In this document: in pieces, positions 1-10,709 of the stretch
Layout: the number at the start of each line of letters is the position of its first letter
Position numbering within the stretch: position 1 is the stretch's first letter
NCBI GenBank assembly: GCA_035771175.1
Contig: CM069607.1
Coordinates: 11,342,501 to 11,406,500 of the forward strand
From: Paratinospora sagittata
Lineage: Eukaryota > Streptophyta > Magnoliopsida > Ranunculales > Menispermaceae
Direction of reading: 5' to 3'
DNA length: 64,000 nt
The notes under the pieces: model-generated
The model's input: the letters and a program-made list of their open reading frames with translations, nothing else
The model's database searches: none
What the model was told of the DNA's origin: nothing
Program-made: the position numbers and the translations under genes

Positions 1-1123
1 CATGGAACTGTCATCTCACCTTAACCATCGGAATCTCGCGGTTACGTAACCTCTGGACCTTCTGGTCAAGTATCTGAATAGGTTCCTCATCATAAGTCCC
101 ATCCTGCCTCAGTTCAATGTTCTTCCATTCCAAGACGTGATCAAAATCACTCTTATACACTCTCAGCATTGACATGAAAGACATTGTGGACTGCTGCTAA
201 CTGAGGTGGCAAGGCTAATCGGTAAGCTACGGGGCCAATTCGTTCTAATACCTCGAATGGCCCAATAAATCTCGGAGCGAGCTTGCCTTTTATCCCAAAT
301 CTAGTTTGGCCCTTCTGAGGTGAGACCTTCAATAAAACTTGGTCACCCACCTCGAACTCTACGGTCTTCCGCTTGGCATCAGTGTAACTCTTTTGCCTGT
401 CTTGGGCTACCTTCATATTATGCTTGATCCTCTTAATCTTCTCTGTGTGTTCTTGTACAAACTCTGGTCCCATCACCGCAACATCTCCTACCTCCGTCCA
501 ACAGATCGGAGATCTACAGGGTCGATCATACAATTCCTCAAAAGGAGCCATGCCAATACTGGACTGATAGCTGTTGTTGTACGCGAACTCACACAGATGT
601 ATGTACTCCTTCCCAGTTACCACTGGACTCAAGGACACAAGCTCGAAGCATATCCTCTAAAATCGATATCAACCTCTCAGACTGGCCATCCGTCTGGGGG
701 TGAAAAGCGGTACTGAGATCTAGTCTAGTGTCGAGCTGCCTCTACAACCCCTGCCAGAATACCGATGTAAACCTCGGATCCCTATCTGACACAATCGAAA
801 CTAGCACTCCATGTAATCTGACTATCTCCCGCATATAGAGTCTGCTCAGCTTGTCCATAGAATCCCTAGTGTTCACCGGTAGAAAGTGAGCGGACTTGGT
901 CAAGCGATCAATAATAACCCAAATAGCATTATGTCTCCTCAGGGTGTTGGGTAATCCCACAACAAAGTCCATAGTGACATGCTCCCATTTCTGGTTGCAT
1001 CTGCCCTCCAGGCCTCTGATGCCCAGCTTTGACTCTCTGACAGATCTCACACCTCTGAATGAACTGAGCTATCTCTCTCTTCATGTTGGGCCACCAATAC
1101 ATTCTTTTCATATCATGATCCAT
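1..1123 (-). pseudogene. Ty3/gypsy integrase and chromodomain-like C-terminus (broken)
   Basis: The integrase inserts the cDNA into the host chromosome. The N-terminal zinc-binding module is seen as CEICQRVKAG near 1,030-1,050. The catalytic core follows as MDFVVGLP, then VSDRDPRF, then GQSERLI with a nearby glutamate, which gives the D,D,E triad. Around 170-640 comes the typical gypsy stretch YDRPCRSPICW...VGDQVLLKVSP...GPFEVLERIG...HNVFHV. From about 1-150 a chromodomain-like tail reads EEPIQILDQKVQRLRNREIP and then meets a stop where a tryptophan is expected. At least two frameshifts (between 1,050 and 930, and between 742 and 638) break the frame. The 3' end continues beyond the window. 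Confidence 0.85.
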
Positions 1124-1180
1124 CTTGGTTCCGCCAGGATGAATAGCATAATGAGATCTGTGAGCCCCTTGGAGAACACT

Positions 1181-2557
1181 CTATCTGAGTCGTGGATTTG
1201 CGGGAACCCATAAACGTCCCCTAAATCTCAAGGCACCATCAGATGACAAGTGCCAATTAGTAAAATCACTGCTCTCAGCACAAGACTTGTACATCCCATA
1301 ATCAACGTCAAGTCTCTGTTGGTCAATTACCTCCTGGACTTGTGTAGGCTGAGCTCTCATTTGAGCACATATCACAATTTGATCTGAAGGGGTAGCACAT
1401 ATACTCATAACCGTAGCTGCCTCAAGTAGTCTCAACTCATGAGACATCTGGCGTGCTACCATAACTGTCTCTACCCGCTTCCTGCTCAACGCATCAGCCA
1501 CTACATTGGCTTTACCTGGGTGGTATTCCAATGTAAAATCATAGTCTTTGAGGAACTCTAACCACCTTCTCTGCCTCATGTTCAATTCCTTCTGAGAGAA
1601 CAAGTACTTGAGGCTCTTATGGTCAGAATACAAAGTAAATCTCTCATCATAGAGATAATGCCTCAAAATCTTCAAAGCAAAAACTACTGCGGCTAGTTCT
1701 AAGTCATGAAAAGGGTAGTTCTTTTCATGCACCTTCAACTGCCTCGATGCATAGGCAATGACCCTATCCTTCTGCATCAACATGCAACCCAAGCCGATAC
1801 AAGAGGCATCAGTATAGATAACCAACTCCTGATCAGGCTCTGGCAAAATCAACACTGGTGTAGATGTCAATCTTTTCTTCAGCTCTAAAAAGGCATTCTC
1901 ACACTCCTCGGTCCATACAAAAGACACATCCTTCTGGGTGAGCCTAGTCATAGGCGTAGTTATCTTGGAGAATCCCTGAACGAATCTCCTATAGTAACCA
2001 ACTAACCCAAGAAAGCTTCTGATCTCGGTTACTGTGGTAGGCCTAGGCCAACTGATAATGGCTTCAACCTTAGACGGGTCAACTGAAATCCCCTCAGAAC
2101 TCACCACATGACCTAAGAACTTCACTTCGGTGATCCAAAACTCGCACTTGCTCAGCTTTGCACATAGCCTATGCTCTCTCAAAGTTTGCAAGGTCACTCT
2201 AAGGTGTTCCTCATGCTCAGCCCGAGTCTTGGAATACACCAATATGTCATCAATGAAGACGATGACAAACTTATCCAGATACTGCCTAAAGACCCTCTGC
2301 ATCAGGTCCATGAACATCGCCGGTGCATTAGTCACACCAAATAGCATCACAAGGAACTCATAATGTCCATAGCGGGTTCTGAATGCTGTCTTAGGCACAT
2401 CCTCTTCCCTGATCCTCAGCTGATGATACCCGGAGCGCAAATCAATCTTCGAAAAATACCTCGCTCCCCTCAACTGATCAAACAAGTCATCAATCCTTGG
2501 GAGAGGATATTTGTTCTTGATGGTCACCCTGTTCAATTGGCGATAGTCGATGCACAA
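1181..2557 (-). pseudogene. Ty3/gypsy reverse transcriptase and RNase H
   Basis: This is a long open stretch of 458 codons in the pol frame. The reverse transcriptase motifs are [37 protein letters not shown], the catalytic [11 protein letters not shown] and KFLGHVVS. The thumb and connection read [20 protein letters not shown]. RNase H starts at about residue 245 with VIYTDAS and continues with [29 protein letters not shown] and ADALSR. The usual 'FG.TNAPA.F' motif reads [10 protein letters not shown], which is normal. A one-base deletion near 2,575 and a stop just upstream separate it from the protease section, and a stop at about 1,181 separates it from integrase. RT copies element RNA to DNA in virus-like particles in the cytoplasm. 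Confidence 0.92.
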
Positions 2558-2580
2558 CTACAAGCTCCCATCTTTCTTTT

Positions 2581-3708
2581 TCACAAAAGAACTGGAGTTC
2601 CCCAGGGTGACACGCTTCGGTAAATAAAGCCCTTAGCCAATAACTCCTCGAGCTGTTTCTGCAACTCTCTCAACTCGGCTGGCGCCATTCTATATGGTGC
2701 CATGGAGATAGGCTTCGTGCCAGAGACTAGTTCAATAATGAAATCGATTTCTCGCTTCGGTGGTAATCCTGGAAGATCCGCAGGGAACACATCTAGAAAG
2801 TCCCTAACAATGGCAATATCCTCAAGTATCACCTCACTAGTCTCTTCCTCATCAGGCACTAACCCAGCCAAAATCTCCCTATCTCCATCAGTCACAAATC
2901 TACACCTTGTAACTGTCTGGTCCGAAGCTCTACCCTGTAGTGTAAACATTGGGTGTCCGGGGATCTGGAAAATGATTCTCTTCGCGAAACAGTCGACAAC
3001 TGCATGATAAGCCGCGAGCCAATCCATCCCTAGAATTGCATCAAACTCTAAAAACTCTAGGACTCGAAAGTCAATAGGCATCTCAACATCACCAATCTGA
3101 ACCACACACTGGCTACAGATCATGTTCGGGTAGATCCTCTCCCCAGCTACAGTACTCACCACTAACCATGTACTAGCCCTAATGGGAGTCAAATGCAAAC
3201 TATCTACCATACGTCCAGATATGAATGATAATGTAGACCCAGCATCAAATAATACATGCATAGAAGTACCACAAATAATAAGAATACCTTCCACCAAAGT
3301 CTTGGATGCTGTCGGGTCTGGCTCAGTAGCTGCCTTCGCTGTCTCTCTGGCACTGGACTGCTGTACAAATCCCTGAGTTCTCTGAAAATTCGGACACTCA
3401 AACTTCCTATGCCCAGCCTGCCCACATTGAAAACATAAGAACGGAGCCCTGGGCGCAGATGATCCAGTCTGAGATGTCGTCACATAGCTTCCTCGGCCTC
3501 TACCTCTGCCTCGGCCAGCAGTCTGTGGGAATGGGGGTCTCGATGCACTCGGTGCCTGAATAGGAATCGGGACAGGAGAGGAAACCACTGGTGAGGCCAT
3601 CATACCAGTCTGAACCTGGGATGCCTTACTCTGAGCGCCATCAGACTGTGTTCTTCCATAAAATTTTCTCTTCCTTTCCCATTTTCCCTTCTTCCATGGA
3701 GTCTGAAA
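2581..3708 (-). pseudogene. Ty3/gypsy nucleocapsid zinc knuckle, aspartic protease and start of RT
   Basis: This section is in frame with gag across a single TAG stop at 3,709-3,711. It starts with a basic, Gly/Arg-rich segment (GRGRGRGRGS) and the zinc knuckle CFQCGQAGHRKFEC, which matches CX2CX4HX4C and binds RNA in the particle. The protease follows, with VLFDAGSTLSFIS at the active site. The usual D-S/T-G triad reads D-A-G, an unusual substitution that might reduce activity or be decay. FDAILGMDWLAAYHAVVDC is the second conserved protease box. The section ends with PYRMAPAELRELQKQL and SPWGTPVL, the N-terminal edge of reverse transcriptase. Confidence 0.88.
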
Positions 3709-4593
3709 CTATCCCCCAGACTCTGCTTGTGAAGTCTCTTCACCTGGAGCTGCCCGTGTAGACATACCATCAACCCGCTCAGCCAACTCATACTGTTTGG
3801 CCCTTTGGACCACTGTGGTAAAATCTGTCATCTTCGTCGCAGACAAGGCCTGTCGGATCGCAGGTCTTAGGTTCAAAGAAAACCTCATAATCTTGTCACT
3901 CGGCGTCTGAACTAACCTAGGGGCATAAACTGCGAGCTGCCTAAATCTGAGCTCGTACTCCCTGACTGACATGGTGCCCTGTGCGAGATTCAAAAACTCG
4001 AGTTGCTTAGCCTGTCTCTCAGTCTCTGGAACGTAAGCCTGTAAGAACAACCGTTTGAAGGTGTCCCAACTCTTCACTGCCCCCTGTGTATCCAACACTG
4101 AAAACCACCAGTCCTCTGCATCACTCTCCAGTGTGTGAGCAGCACATAGGACCTGAGACACCTCATCAAGCTCTAAGGAGCGACTGATCTTCTCGACATT
4201 CTTCAGCCAATCTTCGGCCTTCTTCAAGTCAACCCCACCAGTGAATTCCTTAGGCTTTAGCTTCTTGAACTTCTCTAGCAGTTTGATCTGTCGATCAGTG
4301 GGGTTCTCCACAACAACAGGAGCAGGTGTAGGCATAGGTTGAGGTACAACCATTTGAGGTCCTGCTGCCCCTGCAGCTCCACTAGCCTCGGCCCCACTAG
4401 TACCCGCCTCCTGAGGTATTGTTTGAGGTGACTGTCGAGGAATAGCCTCAACCTGCTGCACTAACGCCTGTATCTGTGAAGTCTGGGCGGCCATCAAGCG
4501 GCCCTGTGCCTGAATGATCTCCTCCATCCTCCCCATCCGGTCATCATCGGATGGCCCTGTGTGTGGTTGTCCCAATCTCTCTCTCCTCCTCAT
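3709..4593 (-). pseudogene. Ty3/gypsy gag (capsid)
   Basis: Gag forms the virus-like particle. The likely start is the ATG at 4,593 (MRRRERLGQP). An upstream ATG in the same frame at 4,620 would add nine hydrophobic residues that are untypical of gag. After a Gln/Ala-rich N-terminal linker, the retrotransposon gag domain spans roughly residues 110-240: KLKPKEFTGGVDLKKAEDWL, LESDAEDWWF, SWDTFKRLFLQAYVPE and TMSVREYELRFRQLAVYAP are typical. The frame ends at a TAG at 3,709, after which the same frame continues into the zinc knuckle, so this looks like a gag-pol polyprotein with one nonsense mutation. Confidence 0.88.
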
Positions 4594-4813
4594 GACACTG
4601 AGAAGTAGAAATACGAGCAACCATCACACATTAAAGAATTTAAAACATTAACAAAGCCTCATAACTACCCATATCATATAATACACACAGAAAATATGAT
4701 AGTAAGGCTTTTAAGTTAGTTCCTTTAAGCTTTTTAATCACCTAAATCTCTCACCCAATTCCTAGGTCAAAGTCATCTAAGTCCAATACATAAACCAAAC
4801 CTAGTAAAATCGG

Positions 4814-4825
4814 GCTCTGATACCA
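4814..4825 (-). other. Primer-binding site (initiator tRNA-Met type)
   Basis: The minus strand reads TGGTATCAGAGC two bases after the LTR end, matching the usual plant tRNA-iMet primer site. It fixes the element's orientation and the inner LTR boundary. Confidence 0.9.
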
Positions 4826-4827
4826 AC

Positions 4828-7565
4828 TGTGGCGACCCCACACCTCGGACCACCAACCCCACAGGGAATGGGGTGCAGAATGTGGGGGCGGGACGCTCGG
4901 CGTAGGCATCTCCGACCACTTCTCAACTCTCGTGAGGTAGTTGAGACCCTACGAGCCTTATCTCAAACAACGACATAAGATCAAAAAGGTACTAAACAAA
5001 ACTACCAGCCGTATTAATCATCCAAGACAAGAGATAATCCATAAAAATGAACCATAAATAAAATCATAATCCCTACAGTCCATTAAAATTGACATACACA
5101 TAAAGTCCAAAATTGTGGGTACAAATAAAAACCGTCATACGCCCACATGGTCTATCTAACAAGTCCCAACTCAGCCATACTACAATGTGGTAAGTGTTAC
5201 ATAATCCAAAATATAATACTTCATAATTTAAAACACAGTTCAATCAAAATGCCTCTCAACTCACATCGAGGCCTTGGATTCTCTCGCAGGCAAGGCCCTC
5301 AAGATATGACTACTCTTTTGCCCTTATTCGGGACAGAAGGACCTGAAAGAGGAAAATGAGGGTGAGCCAACGGTGCCCAGTGAATAGAATTCAAATATGC
5401 TATCAATACTCATCAATAAACATCATGTATGCATGTCAATGTGTAGCATGATTAAAAGCTCATAACATATAGATATCAAGCATTTATAATAAGTTTGATG
5501 CAAGTAAAAGCTTATCAATTTGGATCCACATTCCACATCCATTGGGGTTACTAGTGCACGTTCATTTCACCGTACCGTTGACCCCAATCATTTCCTTTTT
5601 TAGAACCCTCCTATGACAAGGTTAAGTTCCCCTATTAGCCGGATAGATGGGCCCAACCAAAGTCGTAAGGTTTTCTCAAATCAATGCATCATTCAAAATG
5701 TTAGAACACATTCATGCTTTCAACATACAATATATATAAGTGATATGATGACATAAAAGATATAATCATAAATGAAGTCTACTCACAACCAAGATCCTGA
5801 AACATTCATCAATATCCTACCATACTTCAATTTCTATGCTCAATCACATAGACATTACACATCAACCCTAAATCAGTCCACATATAGACAATAGGCCTAA
5901 ATCCCATCTAATCCCATCATTCAACTCAAATCACATGACGTAGGCCTCTAATGCATAGTTCTCATTCATAAACCATTCTATTAATCAAAAATACTAATTT
6001 TCAATTCCTTAGGCATAAACATGCCCAAATTAGGTCACTTGATCCCAAGTGGGCCTAACCCATTATATGGTCACAACCACCAAATCAGTAGCATAATCAA
6101 CCCTAATCATGCTTAATTAAACATAAGTTGCATCAATTCAATGATTCTAGGCCAAAAGCATCAAAAGCCCTAAAATATGAAATTTTCCATACTTAGGCCA
6201 TATTGCCGATTTACACCAGGTCACCATGTTCAGCCATGTATATCACTGATCTTGCATCATGGGTTCATCAACAATGACAATTAGGTCAACATAGTTGATA
6301 TGCAAGCTATTTGGAAAGGTCTAAGTTCATATTCTAAATTTAGGTCTAATACAAGCAACCCTACCAATTCTTCATTTAATATTCTGTTCCAATGTATCAA
6401 TCTACCAACAGAAATATGTAATCACAAAATCAACCGTACAGATTGAAGTATATGAAGAAACTAACCTTCTGTCCAAATATCAGCCCAACCCAACGGTGGA
6501 CCGAAAAGATAAGTATTTTTGATGAACAAGTCTCTAATCAGACAATTTCTCCTTTCCTGCTGCAAATACTCAAACTCAGATGACTATATCACACAACATA
6601 CTTATTCCATAAACATCTCCACCGTTTGAATGTAGAAATATCAGTTGTAAACTACATACCCAAATTTGATATCCATCCAACGGTAGATTGAGGAGATCTA
6701 TAAGTTTGAGCGAAACGGATAAAGAAATCCAGACTTTCCGACCAGCTTTGTTTGAGAGGTTAGATCTCTTAGAAGAAAACTCTAATCAAGATCTTGACCG
6801 TTCTGAATTCATAAATTTTAGTTGTCAACTACATACCCAGATTTGATATCCATCCAACGGTAGATTGAGGAGATCTTTAAGTTTGCGTGAAACGGCGCGA
6901 GAAATCCAAACTTTCTGACCAGCTTTGTTTGAGAGGTTAGGTCTCTTAGACGAAACTTCTAATCAAGATCTCCACCGTTCAGAATGCAGAAATATTAGTT
7001 GTACACTACATACCCAGATTTGATATCCATCCAACGGTAGATTGAGGATATCTATAACTTTTAGCGAAACGGCGCGAGAAATCCAAACTTTCCGACCGAC
7101 TTTGTTTGAGAGGTTAGGTCTCTTAGAAGAAACCTCTAATCAAGAAGTGGGCATGGGACACTTGTCCACTTTCATGCACAAACCTTCACATGTTTTGGTC
7201 TCATACTACCCATACCAACCACATGTACTTTAACCAATCTCATGTTTCCATGTATTTTAAATGTCCAATCCATTTAATACACCAAATTTTCATTCTCATT
7301 TATCCTTTTATTCAATCAATCCTAACCCATATCAATTCATGGTTTAATGGACCCATGCATAAATAATAACATATGCATTAAACTTTAATTTAACGTGACC
7401 TATATACAATTTATAATACACATATTTATATACATTATCAAGTATCAACTATACAAACATTAAACAATCATCAAACAAACACCAACCATATCAAGGCAAC
7501 ACATAGAGTTTGGGCAAAGTGCAATTGGGTTATGGGCTAGATGAAATAATTTTCGGGGCGTCACA
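4828..7565 (-). repeat. 5' LTR of the Tekay-like element (2.7 kb)
   Basis: On the plus strand the LTR runs from TGTGGCGACC to GGGGCGTCACA, so both ends are TG...CA with a short imperfect inverted repeat. The inner end abuts the primer-binding site. The outer end interrupts the ORF of element A. The partner LTR is outside the window, so the target-site duplication could not be checked; the right flank is ACTGA. The region holds a triplicated 177-bp unit and, near its 3' end, the CACTG...GCTCACC box shared with other LTRs here. Confidence 0.85.
6651..7143. repeat. 177-bp tandem repeat, three copies, inside the LTR
   Basis: The phrase ATCCATCCAACGGTAGATTG recurs at 6,671, 6,848 and 7,025, exactly 177 bases apart, and the flanking sequence (AAACGG, AGAGGTTAG..TCTTAGA) repeats in step. 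A diverged partial unit may precede it near 6,480 (CCCAACCCAACGGTGG). The unit lies within LTR sequence, so it may be amplified promoter or U3 sequence. Confidence 0.9.
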
Positions 7566-8164
7566 ACTGAAATTTCTTCTTTTAAGCAGTATAGGATAAG
7601 GAGTTGAGGCCTTGACATTGCACCTCTAGTCACCACTTCCGGCAAGATGTTATCGGCTATAACCTTCCCAAGGCTTGCAAGGGTTGGTTTCAGGAGATTA
7701 TTTGGGAGGTGGGCGTACTTCTTTAGGGTGTACGCCTTATTGGTGAGGGAATTAAATATCTTTTCCTTGAATTCAACAATCTCTGTAATAGTCTGGGGTT
7801 CATGTGGATCAATGATCTTGTCTCCAATTGGGATTTCCATTAGTCACGAGATAGTTCCGACTTTGATAGAAATTTTTGCTCCCTTGATCATTGTCTCCAA
7901 GATAGGGCTGATCCCCTCTTCCTGAAGTCTCACGATATTTAAGGATTCGTAAAATGACTTCACCAAGTTGATGAAGATGAAACCCTCAACTTTTGTTATA
8001 TTCAGCCACCCCAACTTTGCGAGTTTGTCATGAAGGGTAGGATAGAGGCGGAGTTCCTTCATGTCGATACTCTTTATTAACACAACCACCCGATTGTAAA
8101 GTTTCGTAAGTCTTGTGAGAGTTGGTCCCCGACTACTGGAAGTCGTTCCTTCACTAGAGGCCAT
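7566..8164 (-). pseudogene. Family-N ORF1, N-terminal part (upstream of gag)
   Basis: The start is the ATG at 8,164 (MASSEGTTSSSRG). The frame runs to the insertion point at 7,566 with one internal stop at 7,844-7,846, where element C has an arginine. Conserved blocks shared with C are LGWLNITKVEG, VKSFYE, LQEEGISPILET, MEIPI.D.IIDPHEPQT, YAHLPNNLLKP and MSR.QLL. The protein resembles the domain that plant genome annotations label 'putative plant transposon protein'; its function is unknown. In both A and C it sits directly after the primer-binding site, where gag would be expected, so it is a real part of this family. The start lies just after a pyrimidine tract ending in CAG, which could be a splice acceptor (speculative). 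Confidence 0.75.
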
Positions 8165-8440
8165 TATCTTGCTGAAAGGAAGATAAAACTTGTGAAATAC
8201 ACAAAATATATTCCTAACATTTTTAAGATTTATGCCTTGTCCGTTGGACAATATTTTTTTTTTCACTTGATGTTTATGCCATCATTGAATCCAAATTTTT
8301 CAACAAGCTATATATATATATCTCATATATATATATATATATAAATCTTAACTATATAAAAACTATATAGTTATATATATATATATCTCTAATATGAATT
8401 TTTCCTTCTAAGTGATGGACATGGGCGGGCCCTGGACCTT

Positions 8441-8454
8441 TATCTCTGATACCA
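8441..8454 (-). other. Primer-binding site of element A
   Basis: The minus strand reads TGGTATCAGAGATA five bases after the LTR end. It is a tRNA-Met type site that has decayed at its 3' end. Confidence 0.8.
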
Positions 8455-8459
8455 TTAAA

Positions 8460-9811
8460 TGTCACACCCCTCCCGGACATGCCTAAACCGACGGGACAGT
8501 CACGGGCAGGGCACGAATTCATTATAACAATAATCGAGTGCACAGGTACACAATTGAGTACAAATTTGATTTCATTAATTTCAGAATGTATTTTTGGTAC
8601 AAAATATAATTAGGGGAACATCCTCCCAAAATCTCCCTATAAATAAACAAGGGGTACAAAATGTGGGCTCAAAAACCTCCACCCAGTCCACCCTAGTCTC
8701 CTATAACAATTAGTTAACAACGAGGTGAGCTATCGCCCAGTGGGTAAAATAGTTCGTGAATATGACAATTAATAAAGAAGACTTCATAATCAAACATCAC
8801 ATATACACACCATAGCATTATAAATAATACAACATGTATGTATGCATGACACCATCTCGTAATGGTTCCGTGATCACCCATTACCCTAAGTTCACGTACA
8901 AATGTCCATCATCGGGTAAACCCGGGTTCACATTGTACGTCCCTCCCCAGGAATGTCGCCCTGGGTTCACGTACAAATGTCCCTTCCCAGGTAATCCTGG
9001 GTTCACATTGTACGTCCCTCCTCAAGAAGTATCAGGAATAATGAGCATTGCTTCAATAACTATTTTGTCTGTCACAAACCACTTACGTCCCTAGGTGGTG
9101 CTTATGTATGATGACCATGCATGTGCGGGTTCGGTCTTTACTAACATTAGACAGGTTTGACAACGTCTAGTGATTCTTATCAGGGTCGGCATCATGACGT
9201 GCATTGTTAGGATGTCCTGTATCACTTGTATAAGCAGATAACTTTCAGATAAGACCAACCAGACCAGTCCCCAATTGAGAGATGAGACGCGAGGTTCGCT
9301 TAAATACCAATCTTCTAGAGCAGCAAGCTGCCTCCCGTTCACTATTTAAAGTTACTAAGGACAAGACTAAGTCTGGTTGAGTCAGATTGACTACTAATCC
9401 GGCGTAGTAACAATGTAATACATGAACTCCAAGTATACAAGCATAAGTATGACAGGTATGAACATTATACGCAATAATGCAGTGTAAACGAATAATATAC
9501 ATAATGATAAATGAATGAAAACTTTAATAAAATTCATAAGACACGCAAACTTATGTTTCGTTCCCCACCTTCAGATAAAATCTCCTTTTAGAACTGGCTC
9601 ATCTTCCCGAGCAGAACCACCTTGCACCGTGAGGAGAGTCTCAAAAAAAGGAGAGAGAAAATCACAAAAAGTGTGATGAACCAACAAGGAAAGCAAGAGA
9701 GAGAGAGAGGAGAGTTGTGTGAAAATGAGGGGGGGGGGTCCTATTTATGGAAAAAGGAATGCCCGAAGTTTCAATTTATTTATTTTTTTCGTCTAAACCG
9801 GGGGTATTACA
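8460..9811 (-). repeat. 5' LTR of family-N element A
   Basis: The plus strand runs from TGTCACACCCC to GGGGGTATTACA. The minus-strand transcript start region has a TATTTATGG-like TATA box near 9,750 and an AATAAA-type region near 8,640. The block around 9,300-9,340 contains GCAGCTTGCTGC next to CTCTAGA, a near-palindrome present in all LTRs of this superfamily here. A (GA)n run lies at about 9,699-9,715. Confidence 0.88.
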
Positions 9812-10367
9812 TGGGGAGAATGATGCAATGCAATAAGAGTGGGAGTTAGTGAAAATCTCAAATTAGTATTTTCCTATTTTAGGATATTTTACTATTTTTA
9901 ATAAATTTACTTTTTTTGGTAATTTACTATTTTTAGTATTTTATAAAATTAGGAAACTAGTATTTTTGTTGAATTAGAAATTTAGTATTTGAGTCTGTTT
10001 AAAAGCCTAGTTATTACCATTTTAGTATTTGAGTCGAAAAAGGAGTTTTTTCTTAGATTTCACCTATTTTACAAGAAAATCACTACACAAGGACTGCTCA
10101 AAACGTCCTTGAACTCGACGTCCTAATTGAAAAAATGTCCTAAAAGGGCTTCGAGGATGTTTTTAGTCATTTTTTTCAAACGTCCTCCTATAGTGATTTT
10201 CTTGTAGTGTATATAAGGCCCTTGTACGCATTATTGGAACAGAGATTGAATAATATTGAGTTTTTTTTTTCTAGAATTTGAGAATTCTTTTCTCTTTTCT
10301 CGGTATTCTCAAGAATCAATGAGTCCAGAGAAGGTGTGTTTATTGTCTTCCCTATCACGCCCTGAAT
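9812..10367 (+). repeat. Polypurine tract and 3' LTR of a Reina-like gypsy element
   Basis: TGGGGAGAA (9,812-9,820) is a polypurine tract. The LTR starts at 9,821 with TGATGCAATGCAATAAG and is about 90% identical by eye to the two LTRs at 58,044-58,857. Those end TGCATCA, whereas this copy ends CCTGAAT and so has lost or mutated the last bases. It is 547 bp long because a 142-bp MITE is inserted near its TATA-like TATTTAAGG. It is followed by AAAAT, which matches AAAAC on the left of the LTR at 58,044. Confidence 0.8.
10068..10209. mobile_element. CACTA-type MITE (142 bp)
   Basis: The sister LTRs at 58 kb show the empty site: CCTATTTAAGGCCC is uninterrupted there. Here a segment is inserted that starts ACAAGAAAATCACTA and ends TAGTGATTTTCTTGTAGTG, an inverted repeat carrying the CACTACAAGAAAA terminus typical of CACTA transposons. 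TAT flanks both sides, fitting the 3-bp duplication of that superfamily. The left terminus has lost its first CACT bases. It has no coding capacity. Confidence 0.8.
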
Positions 10368-10372
10368 AAAAT

Positions 10373-10709
10373 GCTACCGGACATGTTAAGGACAATTGTT
10401 CAAGTTACATGCATGGCTATTTGGATTGGTAAATCAAAAAAGCAAGTCTACCAACAAGAATATGGCCAATATGGTGGATACACCCTTGGATATTGGTTTT
10501 AATCAGAATAATACAATAGGGAATGATTAGAGTTCTACTATGCAAGCATGGCGCAGTAAGAAGTGTCTAAGATGATGAAAGGAAAATCAATTGTAGATGC
10601 AAGTTACACAAATCTTGCGCAACTGGGAGAATTTTCAAGTAATCTTGCCTTGATTAATGCTTCAAATTTATTAGAATTGGCACATGGATTATTGATACAG
10701 GGGCATCAA
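10373..10709 (+). pseudogene. Copia (Retrofit-like) zinc-knuckle end and protease start
   Basis: After the Reina-like LTR the copia reading resumes with GHVKDNC (10,379-10,399), the second half of a CCHC zinc knuckle, followed by HGYLDW and a Tyr/Gln/Gly-rich spacer (EYGQYGG). The segment ends in GTWIIDTGAS, the aspartic protease active site, where the solo LTR is inserted. Several stops and frameshifts are present. The first half of the zinc knuckle (CEHCK) is found at the other end of the window, at 58,027-58,041. Confidence 0.8.

Larger units (their letters stand above)
1..7565 (-). mobile_element. Ty3/gypsy chromovirus-type LTR retrotransposon (Tekay-like), partial
   Basis: Reading the minus strand from right to left, the order is 5' LTR, primer-binding site, gag, zinc knuckle, protease, reverse transcriptase, RNase H, integrase and a C-terminal chromodomain-like region. 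This order (integrase after RNase H) defines Ty3/gypsy elements. The 3' LTR lies beyond position 1. The element sits inside the first ORF of element A, whose reading frame is cut at 7,565/7,566. Several in-frame stops and single-base frameshifts show that it is dead, although every domain is still readable, so it is not very old. The Tekay/Del assignment is inferred from the gag and chromodomain style and the long LTR. Confidence 0.9.
7566..9811 (-). mobile_element. Family-N LTR retrotransposon A, 5' part
   Basis: Reading the minus strand: LTR (8,460-9,811), primer-binding site, and the N-terminal part of an extra ORF. The body is cut at 7,565 by the insertion of the Tekay-like element. The LTR is clearly related to those of elements B, C and D in this window, closest to D. 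The right flank TGGGG matches the left flank of element D (TGGAG) at four of five positions, which suggests that A and D are two halves of one insertion (see findings). Confidence 0.85.
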
